From Nocardia anaemiae NBRC 100462 (GTDB taxonomy: Bacteria; Actinomycetota; Actinomycetes; Mycobacteriales; Mycobacteriaceae), in NCBI RefSeq assembly GCF_001612725.1, contig NZ_BDAZ01000035.1, positions 103,816 to 167,815 on the forward strand: DNA of 64,000 nt, written 5' to 3'. Below, piece by piece: positions 7,779-16,666 of this stretch. The notes below the pieces were generated by a model. That model did no database searches. It was given only the letters and a program-made list of their open reading frames with translations, and had not been told where the DNA came from. Within the stretch, counting starts at the first letter, position 1. Each line of letters begins with the position of its first letter. Made by a program: the position numbers and the translations under genes.

Positions 7779-8537
7779 ATGTCCGCTCGGGGGCACGCAT
7801 TCGGTATCGATATCGGTGGCAGCGGCGTCAAGGGCGCCGCGGTGGATCTGACCACAGGCGCATTGGTCCATGAGCGGATAAAGATTCTGACACCGCATCC
7901 CTCGACACCGCAGGCGGTCGCCGACGCGGTCGCCAAACTGGTCGCCCAGGCCGATTGGGACGGCCCGGTCGGCATCACGCTGCCCTCGGTAGTGCTGGGC
8001 GGCGTCGCGCAGACGGCGGCCAATATCGATAGAGCGTGGATCGGCACCGACGCGCGGGCGCTGTTCTCCGAAGCCCTCGACGGCCGCGCCGTCACCGTGC
8101 TCAACGACGCCGACGCGGCCGGTCTGGCCGAAGATCGCTATGGCGCGGCAAAGGATTTCGACGGTCTGGTGCTGCTGCTGACCTTCGGTACCGGGATCGG
8201 CTCGGCGCTGCTGTTCCACGGCACGCTGGTGCCCAATACCGAACTCGGCCATCTGGAGATCGGCGGTATGGAGACCGAACACCGCGCCGCCGCCTCGATC
8301 AAGGATCGCGACGGACTGACCTACGAGCAGTGGGCCGCACAGGTCAGCATTGTGCTCAGCGGCCTGGAGAATTTGTTCTGGCCGAAGGTCTTCGTCGCAG
8401 GTGGGGGCATCAGCCGCGCGGCCGAGCAATGGATTCCGTTGCTCACCAACCGAACCCAGGTAATTCCGGCCACTTTGGAGAACACCGCGGGCATCGTCGG
8501 GGCGGCCATGGCGATCGACGCAGGCATCGCACCGTAG
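7779..8537 (+). CDS. ppgK: polyphosphate glucokinase
   Basis: A 252-residue ROK-type kinase that phosphorylates glucose with polyphosphate or ATP. Visible motifs are the phosphate loop FGIDIGGSGVKG, the catalytic LNDADAAGLAE, the second phosphate loop LLTFGTGIGSALL and GHLEIGG. Actinobacterial PpgK proteins have this length. The ATG was chosen for its GAGGGA site; the frame opens earlier at 7728 without one. The position directly upstream of sigA is conserved (Rv2702-Rv2703). Confidence 0.94.
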   Translation: MSARGHAFGIDIGGSGVKGAAVDLTTGALVHERIKILTPHPSTPQAVADAVAKLVAQADWDGPVGITLPSVVLGGVAQTAANIDRAWIGTDARALFSEALDGRAVTVLNDADAAGLAEDRYGAAKDFDGLVLLLTFGTGIGSALLFHGTLVPNTELGHLEIGGMETEHRAAASIKDRDGLTYEQWAAQVSIVLSGLENLFWPKVFVAGGGISRAAEQWIPLLTNRTQVIPATLENTAGIVGAAMAIDAGIAP

Positions 8538-8601
8538 ACGCGCGGAGAGTGCGGCATTAGCCGTTGCCGGGATCGTGCCGTAGGTACCCTGGTTCGATCG
8601 T

Positions 8602-8607
8602 TACAAT
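8602..8607 (+). promoter_or_regulatory. possible -10 element of sigA
   Basis: TACAAT lies about 127 bases ahead of the sigA start, in the long leader between ppgK and sigA. No good TTGACA sits 16-18 bases upstream (CGTAGG is there), so an alternative sigma factor or an extended -10 is possible. Position only; no experiment. Confidence 0.3.
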
Positions 8608-8733
8608 GGAACGTACTCCGGCCGCGAGCCGGAAACCCCAGACCCGGCGCTCAGCCGGTGAAACCCGACAGACCGCTCCGCCGGAACACCACTCTGGCGT
8701 GACGCCGCACGAGACCGTCACGAAAGGGCGTAC

Positions 8734-10104
8734 GTGGTAGCCACGACCCGTCAGACCGCCGAATCGGCCGATGCCGACTCCGCAGATGTAACCGAAGCAC
8801 GGCCGGTCCGCAAGGCTGCCGCGAAGAAGGCTCCGGCCAAGAAGGCCGCCGCCAAGAAGGCTCCGGCCAAGAAGGCCGCCGCGAAGGCGACGAAGGGCCC
8901 GGCCAAGAAGGCCGGACCGAAGAAGGCCGGACCGGACGGCGAGCCCGGCGGCGACGAGAACCTCGAGACCGAGGATCTGGATCTGGAGGATCTCGGCGAT
9001 CTCGAGGTGTCCGAGGACGATCTCGCCGACGAGGCCGAGGAACTGGTCGAGGACGTCGCCGAAGAGGTCGAGGAGGGCGAGGCCGACGAACCGTCCGCCG
9101 CGGACAAGGCCTCCGGCGACTTCGTCTGGGATGAGGAGGAATCCGAGGCGCTGCGCCAGGCCCGCAAGGATGCCGAGCTCACCGCCTCCGCCGACTCGGT
9201 GCGCGCCTACCTCAAGCAGATCGGCAAGGTCGCGCTGCTCAACGCCGAGGAGGAGGTCGAACTCGCCAAGCGGATCGAGGCCGGTCTCTACGCCGCGGAG
9301 AAGGTGCGCGAGTTCGCCGAGCAGGGTGAGAAGCTGCCGGTCGCGATGCGTCGCGACTACACCTGGATCGTGCGCGACGGCAACCGCGCCAAGAACCACC
9401 TGCTCGAAGCCAACCTGCGCCTGGTGGTCTCGCTGGCCAAGCGCTACACCGGCCGCGGCATGGCGTTCCTGGACCTGATCCAGGAGGGCAACCTCGGTTT
9501 GATCCGCGCGGTGGAGAAGTTCGACTACACCAAGGGCTACAAGTTCTCCACGTACGCCACCTGGTGGATCCGGCAGGCCATCACCCGCGCCATGGCCGAT
9601 CAGGCCCGCACCATCCGCATTCCGGTGCATATGGTCGAGGTCATCAACAAGCTCGGCCGCATCCAGCGCGAGCTGCTCCAGGATCTGGGCCGTGAGCCCA
9701 CCCCGGAGGAGTTGGCCAAGGAAATGGACATCACGCCGGAGAAGGTCCTCGAGATCCAGCAGTACGCGCGTGAGCCCATCTCGCTGGACCAGACCATCGG
9801 CGATGAGGGCGACAGCCAGCTCGGCGACTTCATCGAGGACTCCGAGGCCGTCGTCGCGGTGGACGCGGTGAGCTTCACACTGCTGCAGGATCAGCTGCAG
9901 TCGGTGCTGGAGACGCTGTCCGAGCGTGAGGCGGGCGTGGTCCGGCTGCGCTTCGGCCTGACCGACGGCCAGCCGCGCACCCTCGACGAGATCGGTCAGG
10001 TGTACGGGGTCACCCGTGAGCGCATCCGGCAGATCGAGTCGAAGACCATGAGCAAGCTGCGCCACCCGAGCCGTTCGCAGGTCCTGCGCGACTACCTCGA
10101 CTAG
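8734..10104 (+). CDS. sigA: principal RNA polymerase sigma factor SigA
   Basis: Group 1 sigma-70 of 456 residues. Residues 1-70 are a Lys/Ala/Pro-rich region with repeats such as AAKKAPAKK; 75-130 are strongly acidic. Region 1.2 is at VRAYLKQIGKVALLNAEEEV; region 2 at NLRLVVSLAKRYTGRGM through FLDLIQEGNLGLIRAVEKFD and FSTYATWWIRQAITRAM; region 3 at IPVHMVEVINKLGRIQREL; region 4 at LSEREAGVVRLRFGLTDGQP and the helix-turn-helix YGVTRERIRQIESKTMSKLR. The start is GTG with GAAAGGG upstream. It directs most housekeeping transcription. A strong terminator follows. Confidence 0.98.
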   Translation: MVATTRQTAESADADSADVTEARPVRKAAAKKAPAKKAAAKKAPAKKAAAKATKGPAKKAGPKKAGPDGEPGGDENLETEDLDLEDLGDLEVSEDDLADEAEELVEDVAEEVEEGEADEPSAADKASGDFVWDEEESEALRQARKDAELTASADSVRAYLKQIGKVALLNAEEEVELAKRIEAGLYAAEKVREFAEQGEKLPVAMRRDYTWIVRDGNRAKNHLLEANLRLVVSLAKRYTGRGMAFLDLIQEGNLGLIRAVEKFDYTKGYKFSTYATWWIRQAITRAMADQARTIRIPVHMVEVINKLGRIQRELLQDLGREPTPEELAKEMDITPEKVLEIQQYAREPISLDQTIGDEGDSQLGDFIEDSEAVVAVDAVSFTLLQDQLQSVLETLSEREAGVVRLRFGLTDGQPRTLDEIGQVYGVTRERIRQIESKTMSKLRHPSRSQVLRDYLD

Positions 10105-10125
10105 TTCGTTCTGCTCGATTTTTCG

Positions 10126-10162
10126 AAGCGCCCGCGCCCAACAGCGCGGGCGCTTCTTTTTC
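10126..10162 (+). terminator. intrinsic terminator of sigA
   Basis: A perfect 12-bp stem, AAGCGCCCGCGC (10126-10137) with GCGCGGGCGCTT (10144-10155), loop CCAACA, followed by CTTTTTC. This is the clearest canonical terminator in the window and sits 22 bases after the sigA stop. Confidence 0.95.
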
Positions 10163-10446
10163 GCATCCCGGCCTTCTTGTCGTTCCATCGACCGGCAACT
10201 CTGCCCGCATTCGCTCCGCCTACGGTCCCGCTACCGTCGAATCAGCCTGCGCCCATTGGGTTTTTCCATAGTCTCGAGCCGAATCGCTTCTGCGACAGAC
10301 CCTTTCGGCGTTCTTATGCGCAACCGATCAGCCACGGGACGGCAATCGGCACAGCGTCCACCTCGCTAACCAATTCGGATTTCAATCAAACCTAAAAGTG
10401 ACCGAAACCACTTCTGCAAAACCAGATTTCGGCTCCCACCGAGTCG

Positions 10447-11370
10447 ATGGCTGTCGTATCGTCTGACCCGCTGTTGTTTCAATCGCCGAAAGTTCTGTCT
10501 TCGGCAGTGGGGGCGTGCGTGCTCGACATCTACCATTTCAGTTACGGTCTACTGACCCCGCTGCTGGCCTACTCCATGTCGGTCACCGGATGCCTACTCG
10601 GCCTGCAGTGCGCCGCGCGTGGTCGCACCGGCAAGGACCGGATCGGTTGGCTGCTCGGCGCGGCCGTCGCCATCGGCGGCACCGGCATCTGGGTCATGCA
10701 TTTCATTGCGATGCTGGGCTTTTCGATCCGCGGCTCGGAGATACGGTTCGACATTCCGCTCACCCTGCTCAGCGCGATCACCGCGATCGCCGTGGTCGGC
10801 ATCGGACTTTTCATCGTCGTCAAACCCGAACCCTCACTGCTCGGCCTGCTGTGCGGGGGCGCGATCACCGGACTCGGCGTCGGGGCCATGCATTACATGG
10901 GCATGTACGCGATGAAGTCGAATGCGGTGATCACCTACGACGCGCGTCGCGTAGGGCTGTCACTGGTCATCGCGGTGGTCGCGGCCACGGTCGCACTCTG
11001 GTTCACGTTGCGGGTCAGGGGATTTGCGGCAACCGTCGGCGCGGGATTGATCATGGGCGTGGCGGTCTGCGGTATGCACTACACCGGGATGTCGGCGATG
11101 CACGCGCACACCGGAGATGCCCACACCCCCGAAGGGGCCGGTGCCATGGATCTGATCGCACCGCTGATCGTGGTGGCCAGTGTGGTGACCATGCTCCTGC
11201 TCATCAGCGTCAGCCTGACCGAGATCGAGCGCAATATCGAACTGCCGCCGCTGCGCATCGCGCCACGCGCCAAACTCGATCCGCTACCACCGCTGCCGCC
11301 GGTGGAGTCCGAGATGATGCCGTCCGCGACCGCGTACTGGCCGACGCGGACCGAGGTACCGCGGCCGTGA
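10447..11370 (+). CDS. MHYT-domain integral membrane sensor (copy 1)
   Basis: A 307-residue membrane protein with seven predicted helices and the three MHYT repeats: VMHFIAMLGF, GAMHYMGMYAM and GMHYTGMSAM. The MHYT domain is thought to bind copper and to sense oxygen, CO or NO; no output domain (GGDEF, kinase) is attached, and the tail (about 250-307) is Pro-rich and cytoplasmic. It is a close paralog of the gene facing it at 11417-12193. The start is unclear: ATG here, but GTG at 10519 lines up with the start of the paralog. Confidence 0.88.
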   Translation: MAVVSSDPLLFQSPKVLSSAVGACVLDIYHFSYGLLTPLLAYSMSVTGCLLGLQCAARGRTGKDRIGWLLGAAVAIGGTGIWVMHFIAMLGFSIRGSEIRFDIPLTLLSAITAIAVVGIGLFIVVKPEPSLLGLLCGGAITGLGVGAMHYMGMYAMKSNAVITYDARRVGLSLVIAVVAATVALWFTLRVRGFAATVGAGLIMGVAVCGMHYTGMSAMHAHTGDAHTPEGAGAMDLIAPLIVVASVVTMLLLISVSLTEIERNIELPPLRIAPRAKLDPLPPLPPVESEMMPSATAYWPTRTEVPRP

Positions 11371-11416
11371 ATCGAGCGAAATCGCCTGCGCGACATGCTG
11401 ACCGAGTGACGAGTCG

Positions 11417-12193
11417 TCAGTCCCTGGTCGGCCAGTAGCGCGTCGGACGCGGTCCACGCGCACCGTCGTAGGCCGGATCGTCGACATCGGTAACGCCGAT
11501 ATGCAGTAGCAGCATCATGGTCACCATGCCGACGCCGACCGTCAGCGGCGTCAGCAGTTGGGTCGCGCCCGCACCCGCGGGCGGATGCATATGGTGACCG
11601 TTCTGCACATGCATCGCGAACATGCCGGTGTAGTGCATTCCGCAGACGGCGACGCCCATCACCAGTGCCGCGCCGATGGTGGCCAGGGTGCCACGGATAT
11701 GCAGTGCGAACCAGAGTGCCGCCGTCGCGGCGATCACCGCGATAACCATGGACAGCAACACTATCCGCCCGTCGTATTCGATGACGGCATCGGATTTCAT
11801 CGCGTACATGCCGGAATAGTGCATGGCGCCGACGCCGACGCCGGTGATCGCACCGCCGATATACAGGGCCACCGGCTCCAATCCCGGCAGCTGCGCGACC
11901 CGTAATCCGATCCACACCACCACCATCGCGATAACCGCGCTGAGCAGGGTGATCGGCACGTCATAGCGGATCGATGCGCCGTGGATCGAAAAGCCCAGCA
12001 TGGCAATGAAATGCATGACCCAGATACCGGTGCCGCCGATGGCGACGGCCGCCGCGACGAGCCATCCGGCGTGGCCGCTACCGGCCCGCGCCCGAACCAC
12101 GCACCGCAGCCCCAGCAATGATCCGGTGAATGACATCAGATAGGCGACAACCGGCGTGAGCAACCCGTGGCTGAAGTGATCGATTTCCAGCAC
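11417..12193 (-). CDS. MHYT-domain integral membrane sensor (copy 2)
   Basis: A 258-residue paralog of the preceding protein, on the opposite strand and convergent with it. It shares SHGLLTP, the three MHYT motifs (VMHFIAMLGF, GAMHYSGMYAM, GMHYTGMFAM) and the VAVCGMHYTGM block, with a His-rich outer loop NGHHMHPPAG. Both proteins end with the same YWPTR motif near the C-terminus, so that tail is conserved and likely functional. The start is GTG with GAGGGA upstream. No output domain is present; the two may work together or at different ligand ranges (inference). Confidence 0.88.
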   Translation of the reverse strand: MLEIDHFSHGLLTPVVAYLMSFTGSLLGLRCVVRARAGSGHAGWLVAAAVAIGGTGIWVMHFIAMLGFSIHGASIRYDVPITLLSAVIAMVVVWIGLRVAQLPGLEPVALYIGGAITGVGVGAMHYSGMYAMKSDAVIEYDGRIVLLSMVIAVIAATAALWFALHIRGTLATIGAALVMGVAVCGMHYTGMFAMHVQNGHHMHPPAGAGATQLLTPLTVGVGMVTMMLLLHIGVTDVDDPAYDGARGPRPTRYWPTRD

Positions 12194-12821
12194 GCGAACT
12201 CCCTCGTTGGGCGGACATCGACCGTCATCGCGACAGCGCGAGGCCGCCCGCTTATCAAGAACCAGCAGGTAGACGATTTACAGTACTACTATCCGCTAAA
12301 TTTGGCATGGGATGAATCCAATCAGCGAGACAGTGTCCGCTACCCAGCGGCGATCACCCGTGCCTCACACATACCGAGCGGTCCACCGTGGCCGAATCCC
12401 ATCGTTAGACGCTTCCGGCAATCGATCAGCACCGATATCGCTGGGACACAAGGCATCTCGTGAGTTCGCCAGTCGACAGCGGGCGTTCGCACAGTTGCAA
12501 GGACACCGCGACGATTCCGGTACGCATGCCGAGTCTCATTGCGGCCCAGTGCCGCCGACCCCGAGCAGGCTCAGTCGCCAATCGGACTTGACCGACGTCG
12601 CATGCTCGCGGCTCGGCTGCGGAATTCGCAAGAAACTGGCAGAAGTTGCCGGAGCACGCGGCAGCGCATCGCCAAGTTGCCGGATCGGGGGACGGCGCAT
12701 CGCCCGTGCGATCCTGTGCCCGGGTGGCGAACGGACGTTACGGCGGAACGACCAGCGCAGGTGAGCCAGGACACAGACCGGGCGGGTCTGCGGGCACAAG
12801 CGCCGCGGAACCGGCAGACTT
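12194..12821. other. 628-bp stretch with no supported gene
   Basis: No frame here shows a recognisable protein, good start or GC-rich third positions in a consistent way. The part from 12240 to 12320 is less GC-rich than its surroundings and probably carries the promoter of the MHYT gene on the minus strand. Open frames on both strands after 12540 look like chance. Confidence 0.5.
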
Positions 12822-13775
12822 GTGCACGTGGTTGCCCCCACTTTGCGCCGAATCCATTCCCCCTGGACGCAGACCGTCGACCTTGGTGCGGAGTTGCGTG
12901 CGGTCTGGTCGTGGGCGCGTCGGCCCCGGTTACTGCGCCGACTGCTGCCCGAACTGCGCCAGCACCTGTCCGGCGCACCGGCCAGCACGGCCTACGCGTT
13001 CACCTTGTTCGTCACCTGGTGGACGCTGCGCGGCGTCGGCGATTCGGTGGAACGCAGGCTGATCTTCTCGGCCTCCACCAATCTCTACAACATGCAGCAC
13101 AACCCGATCCAGGTGCTGGTGGCCTCGGCGTTCTGGACTCAGGGCCAATTTCCCTGGGTCACCATCGCGGAGATTCTGGTGGTGATGGGCTTCGCCGAAC
13201 GCTGGCTCGGCACCAGTCGCTGGATTCTGCTGTTCGCGACCGGACATATCGGCGCGACACTGCTCACCGTCACGGCGATCGACCATGCCATCGACCATCA
13301 CGTCATCCCGGTGCGCGTGCAATACGCCGCGGATGTCGGCACCAGCTATGGGTTCACCGCGGTTCTGGCGGCCATGGCCTTCCACTTCCGCGGCGTGATC
13401 CGCGCGCTGTGGGCCGCTGTCATCATCGTATTCCTCGCCTCGGCGCTATTGATCGGACCGACCTTCACCGACTACGGGCATATGTGCGCGGCCCTGATCG
13501 GCCTGGCGGTCGGATTCGTCGCGTCGACCTTCTGGCGGCGCATCGAACGGCTGCGTACCGAACGCGAGGCGACCTCCGCCGTGCCGACACCGGTTTCGGC
13601 GGCGAATCCACTTGCCGCGGCCCCGATTACCGCGGCCGGTAGCGACACCGAGCCGAGTTCCGTTGCGGCACGGCCACTATCCGGTGCTGACAGCGGGGTT
13701 GAAGCGGCGCTGCACCATGCCGATGACCGGTTCGACGACGCGGGCCGCGATCGGGCCGAGCACCGCCATCAGTAG
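12822..13775 (+). CDS. rhomboid-like membrane protein
   Basis: A 317-residue membrane protein. An N-terminal soluble part is followed by about six helices: TAYAFTLFVTWWTL, IAEILVVMGFAE, WILLFATGHIGATLLTV, TSYGFTAVLAAMAFHF, ALWAAVIIVFLASALLI and HMCAALIGLAVGFVAS. GTSYG in the fourth helix and the His in DYGHMCAALIGL occupy the places of the rhomboid Ser and His, though the motif is GxSxG rather than GxSG, so proteolysis is not certain. The start is GTG. The C-terminal 33 codons overlap the convergent antiporter gene. The cytoplasmic tail is Ala/Pro rich. Confidence 0.7.
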   Translation: MHVVAPTLRRIHSPWTQTVDLGAELRAVWSWARRPRLLRRLLPELRQHLSGAPASTAYAFTLFVTWWTLRGVGDSVERRLIFSASTNLYNMQHNPIQVLVASAFWTQGQFPWVTIAEILVVMGFAERWLGTSRWILLFATGHIGATLLTVTAIDHAIDHHVIPVRVQYAADVGTSYGFTAVLAAMAFHFRGVIRALWAAVIIVFLASALLIGPTFTDYGHMCAALIGLAVGFVASTFWRRIERLRTEREATSAVPTPVSAANPLAAAPITAAGSDTEPSSVAARPLSGADSGVEAALHHADDRFDDAGRDRAEHRHQ

Positions 13776-14861
13776 CACGTAGGCCGAGGCCAGTCCGGCG
13801 ATTTGGCGGTCTACCCCACCCATGCTCACCGCCAGACCCGCGATGACGATGGAGAATTCACCATGCGCGACCAGCGCAGCACCCGCGCGTGCCCGGCCCA
13901 TCCGGCGGATGCCCTGTCGGCTCGCCGCCCACCAGCCGGTCGCGACCTTGGTCACCACGGTGACCACCGCGAGCAGGATCGCCCAACCGAACACGGGCGG
14001 AATGGCACCGGGATCGGTGCTGAGTCCGAAGGCGACGAAGAAGATCGCGGCGAACAGATCCCGGATCGGTTCCAATAGTTTCGTCGCCTCGCGCGCTGTC
14101 GAACCCGAGATCGCGATGCCGAGCAGGAATGCGCCGACGGCCGCCGAAACATTCAGCGCCGACGCCAGCCCGGCGACCAGCAGCGCCGCGCCGAGCAGCT
14201 TCAACAGGAAGACCTCGCGGTCGGCGCTGTCCACGACGGCCGAGACGTACCGGCCATACCGCAGCGCGACGACCAGCACGACGGTCACGGTGGCCAGGGC
14301 CAGCCCGAGCACGGTCAGCCCGCTCAGCAAGCTCGTACCGGCCAGGACCGCGGTGAGGATCGGCAGATACATCGCCATCGCGAGATCCTCGAAGACCAGA
14401 ATGGACAGGATCACCGGGGTTTCCCGGTTACCGAGGCGCCCGAGGTCGTTGAGCACCTTGGCGACGATGCCCGAGGACGAGATGTAGGTGACTCCGGCCA
14501 TGGTGATGGCTCCGGTTACCCCCCAGCCGAGTACCAGGGCGACCAGCACGCCGGGTGTCGCGTTCGCGACCAGATCTACCAGACCCGCGGCCCAGGAACG
14601 ACGCAATCCGGTCACCAACTCTGCCGCGGTGTACTCGAGGCCGAGCAAGAGCAACAGCAGCACCACGCCGATTTCGCCTGCGATATGGCCGAATTCGTTC
14701 GCGGCGCCCAGTTGGATGAATCCACCCTGGCCGAAGGCCAGCCCACCGAGCAGGTACAGCGGAATCGGGGACATGCCGAATCGTGCCGCCACTCTCCCGA
14801 GCATTCCTAGGGCGAATAACACCGCCCCGAGCTCGATAAGGGCGAGCGCGGTTGCGTTCAC
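13677..14861 (-). CDS. CPA2-family cation:proton antiporter (KefB-like)
   Basis: A 394-residue membrane protein with about 12 helices, of the Na+/H+ exchanger fold seen in KefB/KefC-type antiporters: FGMSPIPLYLLGGLAFGQGG, EIGVVLLLLLLGLEYTAAEL, TYISSSGIVAKVLNDLGRL, VFEDLAMAMYLPIL and FFVAFGLSTDP. It lacks a C-terminal NAD-binding (TrkA-N) domain; regulation is provided by the separate TrkA-C protein encoded 4 bases upstream, so the two form an operon. Likely exchanges K+ (or Na+) for protons. Its 3' end overlaps that of the convergent rhomboid-like gene. Confidence 0.9.
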   Translation of the reverse strand: MNATALALIELGAVLFALGMLGRVAARFGMSPIPLYLLGGLAFGQGGFIQLGAANEFGHIAGEIGVVLLLLLLGLEYTAAELVTGLRRSWAAGLVDLVANATPGVLVALVLGWGVTGAITMAGVTYISSSGIVAKVLNDLGRLGNRETPVILSILVFEDLAMAMYLPILTAVLAGTSLLSGLTVLGLALATVTVVLVVALRYGRYVSAVVDSADREVFLLKLLGAALLVAGLASALNVSAAVGAFLLGIAISGSTAREATKLLEPIRDLFAAIFFVAFGLSTDPGAIPPVFGWAILLAVVTVVTKVATGWWAASRQGIRRMGRARAGAALVAHGEFSIVIAGLAVSMGGVDRQIAGLASAYVLLMAVLGPIAARVVEPVIGMVQRRFNPAVSTG

Positions 14862-14865
14862 GCTC

Positions 14866-15348
14866 TCACCCGTGCGTCAGGATCTTCGCGGCCGCGTCCA
14901 GACCGTCGGGAGTACCGACGACCACGAGTATGTCATCGGCGGTGAAGGTGAAATCCGGTCCCGGCGAGGGGTGCAGCTGCCCCGCCCGCATTACCGCGAC
15001 GATGGAAGCCTTGGTGCGCGTGCGCATTCCGGTCTCGCCGAGCGTGCGGCCCTCGTACGGCGAATCCTCGCCGATGGGTAGCTGACGGGTGGTGATTCCG
15101 GGTAGGTCGCGGTGATCCTCGCGTAGCTTCGCCACCAGCTGCGGCGAGCCGAGCAGATTGGCGAGTACCGAGGCCTCATCGGGAGTCAGCGGCACTTGCG
15201 CGGCGCAGGAGTCCGGGTCATCGGGTTTGGACACGATCAGATCGATGCCGCCGTCGCGGTGATCGACCACGCCGATCCGGCGACCCGACCGCAGCTGGAA
15301 GTCTTTGCGTACCCCGATCCCGGGTAGGGCGGTGACATCGACGTTCAC
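14866..15348 (-). CDS. TrkA-C regulatory subunit of the CPA2 antiporter
   Basis: A 160-residue soluble protein with an N-terminal domain (MNVDVTALPGIGVRKDFQLR, GRRIGVVDHRDGG) followed by a TrkA-C domain at about 85-157 (ITTRQLPIGEDSPYEGRTLG, then FTFTADDILVVVGTPDGLDA). This architecture is that of KhtT-like partners, which bind nucleotides and gate a membrane antiporter. It precedes the antiporter gene by 4 bases, a clear two-gene operon. No Rossmann nucleotide motif is present, so the ligand is not NAD. Confidence 0.88.
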   Translation of the reverse strand: MNVDVTALPGIGVRKDFQLRSGRRIGVVDHRDGGIDLIVSKPDDPDSCAAQVPLTPDEASVLANLLGSPQLVAKLREDHRDLPGITTRQLPIGEDSPYEGRTLGETGMRTRTKASIVAVMRAGQLHPSPGPDFTFTADDILVVVGTPDGLDAAAKILTHG

Positions 15349-15475
15349 CCCTCCACCCTAACCGGCAAAACGGGCTGACCGCCCGAGCGGGTCCGATCAC
15401 GTCGGACATCGGATCGACCGGGACTCATTCCTTCGGCGGACCCGGGGACGCGTGGACATGTGCTGTGATGGGGCG

Positions 15476-16666
15476 ATGCGGCGGCAGTGGGATGCTTTGT
15501 CGGCGACCGCGCAGGACGCGCTGGTCGCCGCGTTCGCGCTCGTCCTCGGCGCCGCGCTCTATCTCACCGGTCTGTTCGAGATGGCCAGCGACCTGAGCCG
15601 CCACCCGTCACTTCCGGTGCGGTTCGGAATACTCGCGCTGATCTGCGTGGCGAGCTTCCTGCGGCGGCGCATGCCGATGTCGGCGCTCGGTATCGGGCTG
15701 ATCCCGTTCGCCATCGATTTCGCACTCGGTCCGACGGTGCCGGTCTGGCTCATCTATTCGGACTTGATCTATGCGGGCGTGCTGTATGCCGCGCCCACAC
15801 GTTCGCGCGCGCTGGTCACGGTGTGCGGGGCGGTTTCGGCGGTGCTGACCGTGCTTGCTCTGGTGCTGGGCGACTGGCGGATCGCGGTGATCACCATCGC
15901 CGCGCTGTTCGCCTTCGTCGCGACCCCACTGTGGTGGGCGCTGTCGGTGCGCGGGCACAAGGAGATCGCCGAGGCCGAACGCAAACGCGCACAGGCGATG
16001 ACATTGGTCGCCGAATTGGATCGGCGCGCCGCCATTGCCGACGAACGCAAGACGATGGCACGGGATCTGCACGATGTGATCGCGGGACACCTCTCTGCCA
16101 TCGCCATCCAGTCCGAAGCGGCGCTCGGCGTGCTGGCCCGACAGGACATGGATCCGACTGTCGCCGGGATCATTTCGTCGATCCGGTCCAATAGTGTCAG
16201 CGCTTTGCAGGAGATGCGCACCATGATCGGTCTGCTGCGCCGCGACGACGGCGCCGAGGACGATGCGGCCGCACCGCGCAAACTGGCACAGCTGCCGATT
16301 CTCGTCGATGCGGCCCGCGCCGCCGGAATCACCGTGCGCGTGCGGGATTCGCTGAACGGGACGGCGCTGCCGAGTGCGGTCGACCAGGCCGCCTACCGAA
16401 TAATCCAGGAAGCACTGACCAATGCCATGAAACACGCACCGGGACAGGAGGTCGATATCGACGTGCGCACGCAGGCAACGGATTTGGCCCTCTCGGTGCG
16501 AAATCCCACACCTGTGCGCAATCGACCGGCCGACGATGCGCGCCACAGCGGCCTGATGAATATGCGGGAACGGGCGGCCGCGCTCGGCGGCACCTTCACC
16601 GCCGGACCTGGCGCCGATGGCTGGGAAGTCCTTGCGCGGCTGCCGATCTCGACGACGGAGGTGTGA
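15476..16666 (+). CDS. NarL-type sensor histidine kinase
   Basis: A 396-residue kinase. Residues 10-150 hold about five membrane helices; then a short coiled linker (EIAEAERKRAQAMTLVAEL), the HisKA_3 dimerisation helix with the phospho-accepting His in MARDLHDVIAGHLSAIAIQSE's first part (ARDLHDVIAGH), and the HATPase domain with QEALTNAMKHAPG (N box) and SGLMNMRERAAALGG (G box). No extracytoplasmic sensor domain of size is present, so it may sense the membrane. The ATG at 15476 follows a GGGG; GTG at 15452 is an alternative. The stop overlaps the response regulator start. Confidence 0.92.
   Translation: MRRQWDALSATAQDALVAAFALVLGAALYLTGLFEMASDLSRHPSLPVRFGILALICVASFLRRRMPMSALGIGLIPFAIDFALGPTVPVWLIYSDLIYAGVLYAAPTRSRALVTVCGAVSAVLTVLALVLGDWRIAVITIAALFAFVATPLWWALSVRGHKEIAEAERKRAQAMTLVAELDRRAAIADERKTMARDLHDVIAGHLSAIAIQSEAALGVLARQDMDPTVAGIISSIRSNSVSALQEMRTMIGLLRRDDGAEDDAAAPRKLAQLPILVDAARAAGITVRVRDSLNGTALPSAVDQAAYRIIQEALTNAMKHAPGQEVDIDVRTQATDLALSVRNPTPVRNRPADDARHSGLMNMRERAAALGGTFTAGPGADGWEVLARLPISTTEV

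Noticed and set aside
8557..10188. A 543-codon open frame on the minus strand opposite sigA
   Set aside because: It is the complement of sigA in a high-GC genome; repetitive Leu/Gly/Asp composition and no domain. The sigA frame carries all sigma motifs.
12539..12988. Open frames on both strands before the rhomboid-like gene
   Set aside because: Arg/Ser/Pro-rich, no start signal, no domain; they end inside the well-supported rhomboid-like gene.
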